Origin: JAXLQL01 sp046331625
Lineage (GTDB): Bacteria > Acidobacteriota > Terriglobia > Bryobacterales > Bryobacteraceae
Assembly (NCBI GenBank): GCA_046331625.1
Contig: JAXLQL010000026.1
Span: 1 to 64,000 of the forward strand
Direction: 5' to 3'
Length of the DNA: 64,000 bases
This document shows positions 40,900 through 49,983 of the stretch, piece after piece. The position numbers were made by a program, and so were the translations under genes. The first letter of the stretch is position 1; the number at the start of each line of letters is the position of its first letter. Under the pieces are notes generated by a model. That model was not told the DNA's origin. It ran no database searches and worked only from the letters and a program-made list of their open reading frames with translations.

Positions 40900-42231
40900 A
40901 TGAATCGTCGATCCTTCCTACATCGCGCCTCGGCGGCCGCGGCACTTTCCTTCTGGGCTGAAGAAGACATTCAGGCCTGGCAATCGAACGTCAACACGAA
41001 CTCCAAACCGTCTGATCTGAAGATCACTGACCTGCGCGTGGCCGTCATCAAAGACGCGCCCATGCGGTGCCCGCTCATTCGCATCGACACCAACCAAGGC
41101 ATCTACGGCCTCGGCGAGGTGCGCGATGGCGCATCGAAGAACTACGCACTGGTGCTCAAGAGCCGGCTGCTCGGCGAGAATCCGTGCAATGTGGACCGGC
41201 TGTTTCGCAAGATCAAGCAGTTCGGCGGGCATGCGCGCCAAGGCGGAGGCGTGTGCGGCGTGGAGATGGCGCTGTGGGACATCGCGGGCAAGGCGTACGG
41301 CGTGCCCGTCTACCAGATGCTCGGCGGTAAGTTTCGTGACCGGATCCGGCTCTATGCCGACACCACCGAGTCTCACGATCCGGTGGTCTACGGCCGCCGC
41401 CTGAAAGAGCGTATGGACTCGGGCTTCACCTTCCTCAAGATGGATCTTGGCGTCGACCTGGTGGAGAAAACCGCGGGGGCGTTGACGCGCCCGCTCGGAA
41501 CCTCATCGCGCGACTACGGGAGCACGCAGCACATGTTCACCGGCATGGAGCTGACTCCCAAAGGCGTGGACGCGATGGCCGACTACGTGGCGAAAGTGCG
41601 CGAGGTGATCGGCATGGAGGTGCCGCTTTCGGCGGATCACTTCGGCCACATCGGCGTCAATTCCTGCATCCGGCTCGGCAAGGCGCTCGAACGCTACAAC
41701 ATGGCTTGGCTCGAAGACATGATTCCCTGGCAGTATCCGGAACTGCTCAAGAAGATCACCGACGCGGTGGACATCCCGATCCTGACCGGCGAGGACATCT
41801 ATCTCAAAGAGGACTTCATCAAGCTCTGCCAGTCGCACGCCGTCGACATGATCCATCCCGATCTGGCGACTTCAGGCGGCATACTCGAGACCAAGAAGAT
41901 CGGCGACGCGGCGCAGGAATACGGCGTGCCGATGGCGATGCACTTCGCGGGCTCGCCCATCAGCTTCATGGCCAACGTACACTGCGCGGCGGCCACGGAG
42001 AACTTCATTGCGCTCGAACACCACTCGGTGGACGTGGCGTGGTGGGAAGACCTGGTCACCGGGGTAGAGAAGCCGATCTTCCAGAAGGGCTTCGCGAAGG
42101 TTCCTGAAAAGCCGGGACTGGGTATTGAGTTGAATCCGGACGTGGTGAAGAAACACCTGGCCGAACCCGGCTACTTCGAGCCGACGCCCGAGTGGGACAA
42201 AGACCGCTCGCATGACCGGCTGTGGAGCTGA
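40900..42231 (+). CDS. Tat-exported mandelate racemase/muconate-lactonizing-type enzyme
   Basis: A 443-residue enolase-superfamily protein with a Tat signal (NRRSFLHRASAAAALSF). The barrel shows GLGEVRDGASKNYALVL, VCGVEMALWDIAGKAYGVPVYQMLGGKFRDRIRLYAD, a Lys motif in FTFLKMDLGVDL, and metal ligands in PLSADHFGH, LEDMIPWQY and ILTGEDIYLKED, with DMIHPDLATSGGILETKKI and the His in PMAMHFAG. Members dehydrate sugar acids such as galactonate or gluconate or racemise mandelate. The acid-dehydratase arrangement is likely. Export of such an enzyme is typical of this lineage. It is convergent with the porin gene, three bases apart. Confidence 0.85.
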   Translation: MNRRSFLHRASAAAALSFWAEEDIQAWQSNVNTNSKPSDLKITDLRVAVIKDAPMRCPLIRIDTNQGIYGLGEVRDGASKNYALVLKSRLLGENPCNVDRLFRKIKQFGGHARQGGGVCGVEMALWDIAGKAYGVPVYQMLGGKFRDRIRLYADTTESHDPVVYGRRLKERMDSGFTFLKMDLGVDLVEKTAGALTRPLGTSSRDYGSTQHMFTGMELTPKGVDAMADYVAKVREVIGMEVPLSADHFGHIGVNSCIRLGKALERYNMAWLEDMIPWQYPELLKKITDAVDIPILTGEDIYLKEDFIKLCQSHAVDMIHPDLATSGGILETKKIGDAAQEYGVPMAMHFAGSPISFMANVHCAAATENFIALEHHSVDVAWWEDLVTGVEKPIFQKGFAKVPEKPGLGIELNPDVVKKHLAEPGYFEPTPEWDKDRSHDRLWS

Positions 42232-42234
42232 CCC

Positions 42235-43707
42235 TCAGAACGAGAACGCGAGTTGCCCCTGATACCGGAACGTCGTATTGGCGCCCTTGGGAATCGGAAC
42301 GAAGAACCCGGGGCGCTGACCGGCGATCGGGTCTTGCACGAACAGGATGTTGTGCCACTCGAGGAATCGAGTCAGCCCGACATCGACGCGGAAAGTGTTT
42401 ACCCGGATGTTCACTCCTGTTCCGGTACCGAGGTCGTCGTCGGTGAACTGCGAGATCATCGAGTTGGCCTGTTTGTAGGAGTACTGATAGAGGCCGCGAA
42501 CGCCGCCCCTGCGGCGCGCCGATCCGAGACTCGCGGTCGCTTCCCAAGCGAAACGATCGGATCCCGTTCCGGCGTTGAGCGCGGTTTGAAACTCGGCATA
42601 GAAGGGGACCGTTCGCTTGCCCAGATTGAGCTCCGGATAATCGGACCGCCATCCCGAATGTACGATCTGCCAATGGCGCGCGGCGAGAAGGGGCGCGCCT
42701 TGCGAGATGACCGCATTGCCGGCGGCCGTGATGGGGCCGGAGAGCGTTACGCCGATGCCGTTGCTCGCCAATGTTCCGAAGCCGGCCGCCGACGAAGCGA
42801 GTTGGATTTGATCCGCATTGCGATAGATCAACATCGTGCCGGTGAGTTGGTGTCGCCACCCGTTGGAAGCCGTGGTGAGAACAGCGCCTGGGTGGAACAG
42901 CACCGCGTCGCGCACCTTCTGGCCCGGTGCATGACCGATGGCGAGAAATGGCGATCCGGCCGGAACCACCGGTGTGTTGGGGTTGGTCAAAATGTACGCG
43001 GCGGCCCGGAACTCGAGCGCTGTGCGGGACGCCAATGACACGCGCTGCCGTGCGTCGAACCCATTGAAACGGATGTCATCGTCCCAGAGAAAGCGCGAAC
43101 CGTCCGCAAAGACCTCTTCCATGCGGCCTCCGCGGACGTTGAAGCCGCCTTGCCCATAGCGCATCCATGCTTCCGAAATCGAGAAGGGATGCTTGACGCC
43201 GAGCGAAGCGAAGTCCTGATCGTTTGTGATTTCGTTGACCAGCGGTCCCGTCGACAGTTGCGTGTGAGTAGAGAGGCCTTTGGCCAGGTCTTTGTCGATG
43301 TTGAGGCGAAGCCGGTAGCGGCCCCGCGCATTCTGTAGCGGCGCTGTGAACTCGTTGCCCGAGCGAAGCTGCAGGTCCAGCCGGTAGCGAAAGTCTCCGC
43401 TGAATCGAAATCCGGCTACGGATGTTGCTGGCTTCTCTTGCACGCTGGGAGCGGGCGCGGCAGGCTGCGCCGGCAACGCGCTCGAGGCGATGGCCGGCAA
43501 CTGCGCTGGTTTAGGCGCGGGATCGGATGACGTGGTGCAAGCGGCGAGTGAGCGCAGCATCTCGCCCTGGCTCTTCAGGGTTTCGCGCATTTCGTCTATC
43601 TGTGCCTGCTGCCGGACGACTCGCTCGACCAGCTCTGTCAAGGCTTCCGGATTCGGGGAAGCCGCGTGGACCGTTCCAAAGGCAAGGAGGACCAGCAAAA
43701 AGGGCAA
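42235..43707 (-). CDS. Outer-membrane porin-like protein
   Basis: A 490-residue protein with a signal peptide (FLLVLLAFGTVHAAS), a short coiled-coil (LTELVERVVRQQAQIDEMRETLKSQGEMLRSL), a Pro/Ala linker, then a long beta-rich region (FRFSGDFRYRLDLQLRSG, GRYRLRLNIDKDLAKGLSTHTQLSTG, RTVPFYAEFQTALNAG) ending in FRYQGQLAFSF, with a terminal aromatic as required for BamA-mediated insertion. The layout matches putative porins of the OprP/OmpP1 sort with an N-terminal trimerising coil. TTG start at 43707 has GGAG seven bases upstream. It follows the TonB-receptor gene and may be the last gene of that transcript. Confidence 0.75.
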   Translation of the reverse strand: MPFLLVLLAFGTVHAASPNPEALTELVERVVRQQAQIDEMRETLKSQGEMLRSLAACTTSSDPAPKPAQLPAIASSALPAQPAAPAPSVQEKPATSVAGFRFSGDFRYRLDLQLRSGNEFTAPLQNARGRYRLRLNIDKDLAKGLSTHTQLSTGPLVNEITNDQDFASLGVKHPFSISEAWMRYGQGGFNVRGGRMEEVFADGSRFLWDDDIRFNGFDARQRVSLASRTALEFRAAAYILTNPNTPVVPAGSPFLAIGHAPGQKVRDAVLFHPGAVLTTASNGWRHQLTGTMLIYRNADQIQLASSAAGFGTLASNGIGVTLSGPITAAGNAVISQGAPLLAARHWQIVHSGWRSDYPELNLGKRTVPFYAEFQTALNAGTGSDRFAWEATASLGSARRRGGVRGLYQYSYKQANSMISQFTDDDLGTGTGVNIRVNTFRVDVGLTRFLEWHNILFVQDPIAGQRPGFFVPIPKGANTTFRYQGQLAFSF

Positions 43708-43771
43708 CGTGTTTCTCCACGAGTGGATTCGCCTTCCGGCCCGTGGAGCAGGACTCGCGTGTTCCGGCCGG

Positions 43772-46700
43772 TCAGAACTGGAAGCGAAGCGCGAACTGCA
43801 TCTCGCGGCCCGTTCCAGCGCTGGTGACGCGGCCGAAGTTGCCCGAGCTGATCTCGAGGGTCGGCGGATTGAATGGCGGCGTATTCATGAAATTGTAACT
43901 TTCCCAACGGAACTGGATGTCCTTGCGTTCGGAGATGGGGAAGTTCTTGAACACGGCGAAGTCGAGATTCACCAAGCCGGGTGAGGGCAGAATGTTGCGT
44001 CCACTGGTGCCGTAATGGCCGCGTGCAAGCACGAAGGCGGTGGTGTCAAACCAACGGTCCAGCGTGCGGACATCGCTCGAGAGACGCCCGTCGGCAATGC
44101 GATCGGGGCGGTGGTTGCAGCGCGGGCATCCATCGTCGATCGGCTTCAGCGCCTGCGAGGGATGCATCGGCAGACCGGTCTCCATCACGAGCACGCCGTT
44201 GAGTTGCCATCCGCCGAAGACCTGGCCCTTGAAGTCGCGCTTGCCGCGGTAGAAGGGCAGGTCGTAAAGGAAGGCGGTGGTGCCGCGATGACGCTGATCG
44301 CTTTCGCCGAGCCCTTTCTCGAGCCGCCATGCATAGGGGTTGTTGTGGCGTTGCGCGCCGCAACAAGCGAACGAATCGAACATCGTCTTCGACCACGTGT
44401 AGGTCTGGATGAACGTAACGCCGCGTGAGAGGCGCTTTTCGGCTTTCGTAAGCAAGCCATGATAGGTGCCCGCCGCATCGAGCGAGATGTTCTCGATGGG
44501 ACCCCACTGCGGATAGATCCGCGTCGTGGTCCCCGGAGCGTAGGGATTGACCGTGCGCGGCGAATCGAAGTGCGAAGATTTCGAACCGACGTAGCCCACT
44601 TCGAGCAGCACAGACGCGGGGAGCATGCGTTGGATGTTGAGGTTCCACTGCTGCACGTCGCCGACTCCGCGCTTGCGGTCAGCCGTATTGATCTCGCTGT
44701 TGATGTTGAGAGCGCGAGCCTGGTCCGCCGTGCGCATGCGGATCCGCACGTTGCCGGCGGTGTTGAGTTCGTTGATGCTGAGGTTGTTCGGAGGATTGCC
44801 CGCCAGCGCCGGCACGAACATGTTCATCATGTTCACGTTGTAGAAGATGCCGTAGCCGGTGCGGATGACGGTGGAGTTGCCGCCGAACGGACGCCATGCG
44901 AAACCGATGCGTGGGGCGAACAGCTTCTTGCTCGGATCGTTGAGCGAGCCGGGCGTGAAGGGCGCGGGGAAGAGCGTGAGCGAGGTGAAGTCCATGTTGC
45001 GAGACTGGCCGTGCTTGTCGGTGATGCCGGAGTTGAACTCGTAGCGGACGCCGATGTTCATCGTCAGCTTCGAGGTCAGCTTCACATCGTCAGCCACGTA
45101 GTTGTGCCAGCGCCAGAAGCGGGTTTGAGGAAACGTGCCCGGATCGGCGCCGGGGGGAAGTTGATCGTTGAACCCGAGCCGAACTTGCTGCGGCTGGTCG
45201 AGCAGGAAGTCGGCCCACGCCATGCGGCCGCGCTCTTGTGCGGTGGCGAGCTGGCCCGCGTGGATACCGGTGAAGTCGAAGGCGCCGCGGACGAAGAGCA
45301 CGGTGCGGCGGTCGAGCCGGAGCCGCGTGTACTCGCTGCCGATTTTGATCGAGTGCTTACCTTTGGTGAGCGAGATCTGATCGGAGAGTTGGCGTGACTC
45401 GTCCCAGATGGTGTTGATGTCGGTGGTGCCGAGCCCCGCGATTCCGGTGATGGCGATGCTCGGAAGGCCGGTGTCGATCGGGTTGTTCGTCTGCCCCGGT
45501 ATGCCGAGATCCTTGAGGATGCTGAAGTTCGATCCGCTCACGTCGTCCACGGTTTTGAAGATGTCGCGGTTGTAGCTGACTTTCGCAACGTTGAGCATGG
45601 TGGACGAGATCATGCGCGTATAGTTCATGGTGACGTTCTGCTGGCGCCGCGGGCGCCTGGTTACGAAGAACGGATTCGGGTTGATGGGGAAGATGGGCAG
45701 GTTCACGGTTTGGATGCCGTAGCGGCCGAAGAGCCGATTGCGATCGTTGAACTCGTGATCGATGCGCGCGAAGTACTGGTCGTCGGTGTCGGCAGTGCGC
45801 GAGGCGCCGTTGAAGTTGTTCTGCCCGTTGAACTCCGCCTGCGGCAAGTTCCCGGCCGGCCAGAACTGGAAGAACTTCTGCGCGATGGGCGAGATGCGGC
45901 TGGCTGGAATCTGGTTGCCCGGGAACGGGAGACGATTGTCGATGTCCTGCACGGGGATGAGCGATCCGTCGGCACGGCGGAAGTAAGCCTCGGTCAGGTC
46001 GCCCTTCTCGAGGCGTTGGCTCGGATAGATGGCGAAGCCTTGCGTGGCGCGATGCTCGCGGAAGAGTTCCGCATTGAAGGTGAAGAAGGTCTTGTTGCGC
46101 CAGATGGGTCCGCTGAGCACACCGCCGAACGTGTTGCGCCGCAATGGCTGCTTCTTGTTGCCGGGCTGCTCGAAGAAGTTACGTGCGTCGAGAATGTCGT
46201 TGCGGAGGAAGTGGAACAGCGTCCCGTGGAATTCGTTGGTGCCGGGGCGAATGGTGGCAACAATCTGCGCACCCGACTGCGTGCCGTACTCGGCCGAGTA
46301 CCAACCCGACTCGACGCGGAATTCTTCGATGGCTTCCACCGAAGGCCGCATCCGCACGGCGCCATGGATCGCGGTCCGCAGCGGAGCGCCGTCGAGATAG
46401 ATGGCGTTGTTGTGGACCTTCTGGCCCATGGCGGCCACACCGAAACCGGGTCCGAAACCGCTGGTGGTGACAGAAGACGCGGGTCCGCGGCTCATTCCCG
46501 GCGCGAGCAACGCCAGGCGGAACAGGTTGCGATTTCCGGGAAGCGGCAGTTCGCGGATCTTTTGTGCGTCAATCACGGTGCCGATGGTGGCGTCGTCAGT
46601 TTGCACCGCGACGCCTTGCGCATCGACATTGATCTGCTGGGTGACCTCGCCGACCTTGAGACGCATGTCGACGCGGGCGCGCTGGTCCACTTCGAGCGTG

Positions 46701-46963
46701 ATGCCGCGCATGTTGGTGCGCTGGAATCCGCGGGCTTCGGCGGCGACTTCGTAATTGCCCACTTCGAGCGCGGGTACTTCGTATCCGCCCAGTTCATTGG
46801 TTTCGGCCACGCGTTTCTGCTGCGTGCCGAGATTGACAACGGTGACGGCTGCCTTTGGCACTGCCGCACCTGATTCATCCGTTACGGTTCCCAGGATCGA
46901 GGACCTGCCTTGACCGAACAAGCCCACGGGAAGAAGAACCGACACCAAAGCGAGTCTTCGCAT
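43772..46963 (-). CDS. TonB-dependent receptor, Oar-like with carboxypeptidase-regulatory domain
   Basis: A 1063-residue outer-membrane receptor. After a signal peptide comes a CarboxypepD_reg-like Ig module (GRSSILGTVTDESGAAVPKAAVTVVNLGTQQKRVAETNELGGYEVPAL), then a plug domain (AVQTDDATIGTVIDAQKIRELPLPGNRNLFRLALLAPG), then a long beta-barrel with many aromatic strands and a C-terminal GREMQFALRFQF ending in Phe. No obvious TonB box motif could be confirmed. Such proteins import large nutrients or peptides in Acidobacteria and Myxococcota. The mRNA leader contains a hairpin that covers its ribosome site. It is third in the run after the aminotransferase and RraA genes. Confidence 0.88.
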   Translation of the reverse strand: MRRLALVSVLLPVGLFGQGRSSILGTVTDESGAAVPKAAVTVVNLGTQQKRVAETNELGGYEVPALEVGNYEVAAEARGFQRTNMRGITLEVDQRARVDMRLKVGEVTQQINVDAQGVAVQTDDATIGTVIDAQKIRELPLPGNRNLFRLALLAPGMSRGPASSVTTSGFGPGFGVAAMGQKVHNNAIYLDGAPLRTAIHGAVRMRPSVEAIEEFRVESGWYSAEYGTQSGAQIVATIRPGTNEFHGTLFHFLRNDILDARNFFEQPGNKKQPLRRNTFGGVLSGPIWRNKTFFTFNAELFREHRATQGFAIYPSQRLEKGDLTEAYFRRADGSLIPVQDIDNRLPFPGNQIPASRISPIAQKFFQFWPAGNLPQAEFNGQNNFNGASRTADTDDQYFARIDHEFNDRNRLFGRYGIQTVNLPIFPINPNPFFVTRRPRRQQNVTMNYTRMISSTMLNVAKVSYNRDIFKTVDDVSGSNFSILKDLGIPGQTNNPIDTGLPSIAITGIAGLGTTDINTIWDESRQLSDQISLTKGKHSIKIGSEYTRLRLDRRTVLFVRGAFDFTGIHAGQLATAQERGRMAWADFLLDQPQQVRLGFNDQLPPGADPGTFPQTRFWRWHNYVADDVKLTSKLTMNIGVRYEFNSGITDKHGQSRNMDFTSLTLFPAPFTPGSLNDPSKKLFAPRIGFAWRPFGGNSTVIRTGYGIFYNVNMMNMFVPALAGNPPNNLSINELNTAGNVRIRMRTADQARALNINSEINTADRKRGVGDVQQWNLNIQRMLPASVLLEVGYVGSKSSHFDSPRTVNPYAPGTTTRIYPQWGPIENISLDAAGTYHGLLTKAEKRLSRGVTFIQTYTWSKTMFDSFACCGAQRHNNPYAWRLEKGLGESDQRHRGTTAFLYDLPFYRGKRDFKGQVFGGWQLNGVLVMETGLPMHPSQALKPIDDGCPRCNHRPDRIADGRLSSDVRTLDRWFDTTAFVLARGHYGTSGRNILPSPGLVNLDFAVFKNFPISERKDIQFRWESYNFMNTPPFNPPTLEISSGNFGRVTSAGTGREMQFALRFQF

Positions 46964-46966
46964 CGA

Positions 46967-46988
46967 TAGCTCCTTTCGATTGGAGCTA
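46967..46988 (-). promoter_or_regulatory. Hairpin covering the Shine-Dalgarno of the TonB-receptor gene
   Basis: On the minus strand TAGCTCC-AATCGAAA-GGAGCTA forms a 7-bp stem with an 8-base loop. The right arm contains GGAG, the ribosome site lying four to eight bases before the ATG at 46963. This could limit translation of the receptor or couple it to passage of ribosomes from the RraA gene 36 bases upstream. Confidence 0.5.
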
Positions 46989-46999
46989 CGATATCACCG

Positions 47000-47872
47000 T
47001 TATTTCTTCTCCGCCAGCCGCTTCTTGACGTAGTCGGCGTATTCCTGTTTGAGCTCGGGCGACGAGGGGCTCGGATACAACTCGCTCGACTTGTACTTGC
47101 CGGTGAGGAACTTCGCCTTGGTCCACTCGTCGTGGATGTGCGTGAGTTCGGCTTGCTTCACGATTTCTTCCACCAACTGCGGCGGGATGAACACGAGACC
47201 GGTGCGGTCGCCGAGCACGATGTCGCCCGGCATGACGACGGCGTCTCCGATGCGGACGGGTACGTTGATCCCCGTGATGAGGACGCCCGCCACCGCGGCC
47301 GGATGGCCCTCCCGAAAGATGACCTGCGTGGGCAGTTCATAGAGTCCCTCGATATCGCGAACGGTTCCGTCGATTACGGCGCCGGTCTTGGTAGCGCCGT
47401 AGATAGCGGCCTGGAGATTGTCTCCGCCGAAGTTGTGGCCGGGTCCAGTGCCACCCATGTCGACCACGGGCACGTCATTGACCTGCAACAAATCAATCAC
47501 TTTTTGATTTATGGATGAGGGCATGCCGGCCGCCTTGGCGTCGGCGTCGAGCACCTTCAAGAGGTCGGGCCGAGCAGGCAGGTATTGCGCGGTCAGCGCG
47601 CGGCCGACGAGCTTCTGTCCTGGATGAAGCACCTTGAAACCGGCGCCTGCGTACTGCGATCGGTAGCCCTTGCTCTGCAGAATGCCCCACGCTTCTTCGA
47701 TCGACAGGCCCTTCACTTTTTCGAGCAAAGCATCGGGAACCTTGGGGCGGCCATCGGCGAAGCGCTCGAACGGATTGTCCGGCGTCTGATGAATGACCTG
47801 TTCGCGGCTGGCCTTGATCGATTGGGCCGCGAGCAATCCACACACGGCAAGAGCGAGACCGAGCAGTCTCAT
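47000..47872 (-). CDS. Exported RraA/HMG-aldolase-like family protein
   Basis: A 290-residue protein with signal peptide (LGLALAVCGLLAAQS). The RraA/CHA-aldolase fold is recognised by GKVLHPGQ-type start replaced here with GAGFKVLHPGQKLVGRALTAQ, VVDMGGTGPGHNFGGDNLQAAIYGATKTGAVIDGTVRDIEGL, with the G-x-R-D active-site motif, and VRIGDAVVMPGDIVLGDRTGLVFIPPQ. True RraA regulates RNase E. Related 4-hydroxy-4-methyl-2-oxoglutarate aldolases cleave keto acids. The exported location makes an enzyme role more likely. Its ATG overlaps the aminotransferase stop by four bases. Substrate unknown. Confidence 0.75.
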   Translation of the reverse strand: MRLLGLALAVCGLLAAQSIKASREQVIHQTPDNPFERFADGRPKVPDALLEKVKGLSIEEAWGILQSKGYRSQYAGAGFKVLHPGQKLVGRALTAQYLPARPDLLKVLDADAKAAGMPSSINQKVIDLLQVNDVPVVDMGGTGPGHNFGGDNLQAAIYGATKTGAVIDGTVRDIEGLYELPTQVIFREGHPAAVAGVLITGINVPVRIGDAVVMPGDIVLGDRTGLVFIPPQLVEEIVKQAELTHIHDEWTKAKFLTGKYKSSELYPSPSSPELKQEYADYVKKRLAEKK

Positions 47873-49104
47873 GAGAGCACCTCCAGAACTTTGGTGACAT
47901 CGTCTTGATTGTTGAAGACCGAGACCGAGAAGCGAATGTGGTCGCCGAAGCGGCCGACGGTGAGCGCGGAGTTCGGTCCGGTGATGGAAATCTTCGCACG
48001 TCCATCGCGGCCGGCTTTTCGGATCTTCTCGCGCACCGCTTCCGCATTCTTGCAGCGGAACGTCACGATCGGTGTCTCGGTTCCTTTGGGCGTGATGGGC
48101 GAATAGCCAAGCCCGGGCATCTCCTTCTGGAGACGATCGGTAAGCGAGCGCGCGTGGGCGCGAATGTTCGGGATGCCGAGCTTTTCGATGTACTTGAAGG
48201 ACTCGTATTGCGCGGCGTAGGTGATCACCGACGGCGTTCCGCATTCGAATGCAGCGACGCCCGAAGGGCCGTGATTGATGAGGGCTGGCTTGCCGGCTTG
48301 TGCTGTCGCGACCCAGGGCGCGTAGTTCATGTCGGGGTGGCCGGTATACTCGCGCGCCTTGACTACGCGGCCCGCGAGATCTTCGCGGATATAGAGAAAG
48401 CCGAAGCCGTGTTCGCCTTGGAGCCACTTGTACATGGCGCAGGATGCGAAGTCGATGCCGAGCGCTTTGACATCGATCGGGATCGCGCCGCATCCCTGGA
48501 TGATATCGGCGAACAGATACGCGCCGTGCGAGTGCGCGAGATCGCTGAGGCGCTTGATGTCTTCGAGATGGCCGTTGACTGACGACACCATCGAGACTGC
48601 GATGAGCTTGGTCTTCGCGTTGACGGCGCGCTCCATGTCTTTGAAGTCGATCGCCCAGTCGCGATGCTTGACAATGCGCGCGTCGAGACCTTCGTCCTTT
48701 TGTCGCGTGAGGTAGTTCGACAGCGAGGCCGTGTAGTGGAGATCGTTGGTGACCACGTTGCCGCCGCGAAGGTCCATGCCGTTGAGCAGGATGTTCTCGC
48801 CGATGGTGGTGCTGGGGCAGAGCGCGATCTCGGAAGGCTTGGCGTTGATGAGCTTCGCGAACATGGGCTTCACCTGCGTGAAGCCGGTTTCCCAAAAGTC
48901 CTCACGGCCGTCGCCCGGACCGAGATGCAGGAAATCCATGTAGCGCTGCATGCCGCGGACTGTGTGCACACCGAGCGGATGCTGGGCGCCGGAATTGAAG
49001 TAGGTTTCGTTGAGCGCCCGAGGAAAGTCGCGGCGGACATTCGAAAAATCAGGCGCTGCGGATGCTGCCATGGCTGCTCCAGTCAATAGGGTTCTTCTCG
49101 TCAT
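47869..49104 (-). CDS. Tat-exported class V aminotransferase-like PLP enzyme
   Basis: A 411-residue enzyme with Tat leader (TRRTLLTGAAMAASAAP) at ATG 49104. PLP contacts: PSTTIGENILLNGMDLRGGNVVTNDLHYTA, LFADIIQGCGAIPID with Asp200 and Gln203, and the Schiff-base Lys226 in CAMYKWLQGEHGF. It is the same general family as the gene at 1531 but exported. Possible reactions include cysteine or amino acid lyase or epimerase. It is first in a transcript that continues with the RraA-like gene (4-base overlap) and the TonB receptor. Divergent from an amidohydrolase 34 bases away. Confidence 0.8.
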   Translation of the reverse strand: MTRRTLLTGAAMAASAAPDFSNVRRDFPRALNETYFNSGAQHPLGVHTVRGMQRYMDFLHLGPGDGREDFWETGFTQVKPMFAKLINAKPSEIALCPSTTIGENILLNGMDLRGGNVVTNDLHYTASLSNYLTRQKDEGLDARIVKHRDWAIDFKDMERAVNAKTKLIAVSMVSSVNGHLEDIKRLSDLAHSHGAYLFADIIQGCGAIPIDVKALGIDFASCAMYKWLQGEHGFGFLYIREDLAGRVVKAREYTGHPDMNYAPWVATAQAGKPALINHGPSGVAAFECGTPSVITYAAQYESFKYIEKLGIPNIRAHARSLTDRLQKEMPGLGYSPITPKGTETPIVTFRCKNAEAVREKIRKAGRDGRAKISITGPNSALTVGRFGDHIRFSVSVFNNQDDVTKVLEVLS

Positions 49105-49138
49105 GGTACCGGCCTTTCGGTCTGTCATTATATGTGGA

Positions 49139-49981
49139 ATGTTGATCGTCGACTGTCACGCTCACATCACTTCTCCTGACGAGCGCAAGTATCCTCCGAA
49201 GCAAAATCCGCTTCGGCCGCCGGCGCATCGCGGGTCGGTGGAAGATCTGCGCAAGGAAAGTCTGGCCGCGGGAGTGAAGGCGGTGCGTGCGATTCAGACG
49301 GTCAGCTTCTACGGCTACGACAATCGATATCTCGTCGATAGCACGAAGGCGAATCCGGATTGGATGTGCGGCGTGTGCACGCTCGAACCCGACGATCCGC
49401 AAAGCCCGGCGCTGTTGAAGAGCTACGTGCGCGACTTCGGTGTGCGCTCGTTGCGGAGCATCCCTTCGACGTCGCGAAGCACGTTTGACGATGACGGCGT
49501 GCGGGCGTTGTGGCGCGTGGTGGCCGAGGAGGGAATCACCATCGACTTGTTCCTGATGCGACCGGTGCACATCGCAGGCGCCGTGAAGATCCTACGCGAG
49601 TTTCCGAGAATGACCGTGGGCTTCTGCCACTGCATGGACCTGAAGCCGGGGCCGCGCCTCGAAGAAGACTTGGGATCGGTGCTGGCGCTCTCGCGCTTTC
49701 CGAACCTCTATGCGAAGGTCGACTTCATCGGCACCGGAACACAGCGCCCCTACCCTTGCGAAGACTTGCACGCACCGTGCATGAAGATCATCCGCGAATA
49801 CGGACCGGAGCGTTGCTTGTGGACCAGCAGCTATCCGAACGAGTTGTGGACTCCGAAGATTTCCTACAAGGAGCACGTGCGGATCTTCACCGACGCGCTG
49901 CCCTTGAAGGACGAGGAGCGCCGCTTGATCTTGGGAGAGAACGCGAGGCGGATCTGGTTTCCGAAGTTGGCGGCTGGGTGA
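49139..49981 (+). CDS. Amidohydrolase-2 family TIM-barrel enzyme
   Basis: A 280-residue enzyme starting at ATG 49139 (MLIVDCHAHITSPDERKYPP) with the D-x-H-x-H metal motif at residues 5-9. Further blocks are KAVRAIQTVSFYGYDNRYLVD, VRSLRSIPSTSRS, TVGFCHCMDLKPG and CLWTSSYPNELWTP, where the metal-binding Asp often found in GSDYP is Ser, and LILGENARRIWF at the end, as in the amidohydrolase_2 group (gamma-lactonases, decarboxylases). The missing Asp leaves the activity uncertain. It is cytoplasmic, without a signal peptide. Its neighbours suggest sugar- or keto-acid catabolism. Confidence 0.75.
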   Translation: MLIVDCHAHITSPDERKYPPKQNPLRPPAHRGSVEDLRKESLAAGVKAVRAIQTVSFYGYDNRYLVDSTKANPDWMCGVCTLEPDDPQSPALLKSYVRDFGVRSLRSIPSTSRSTFDDDGVRALWRVVAEEGITIDLFLMRPVHIAGAVKILREFPRMTVGFCHCMDLKPGPRLEEDLGSVLALSRFPNLYAKVDFIGTGTQRPYPCEDLHAPCMKIIREYGPERCLWTSSYPNELWTPKISYKEHVRIFTDALPLKDEERRLILGENARRIWFPKLAAG

Positions 49982-49983
49982 GA

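Noticed and set aside
45710..46873. Long plus-strand open frame opposite the TonB-receptor gene (also 44459-45397)
   Set aside because: No similarity to any protein family, and the minus strand encodes a clear receptor throughout.
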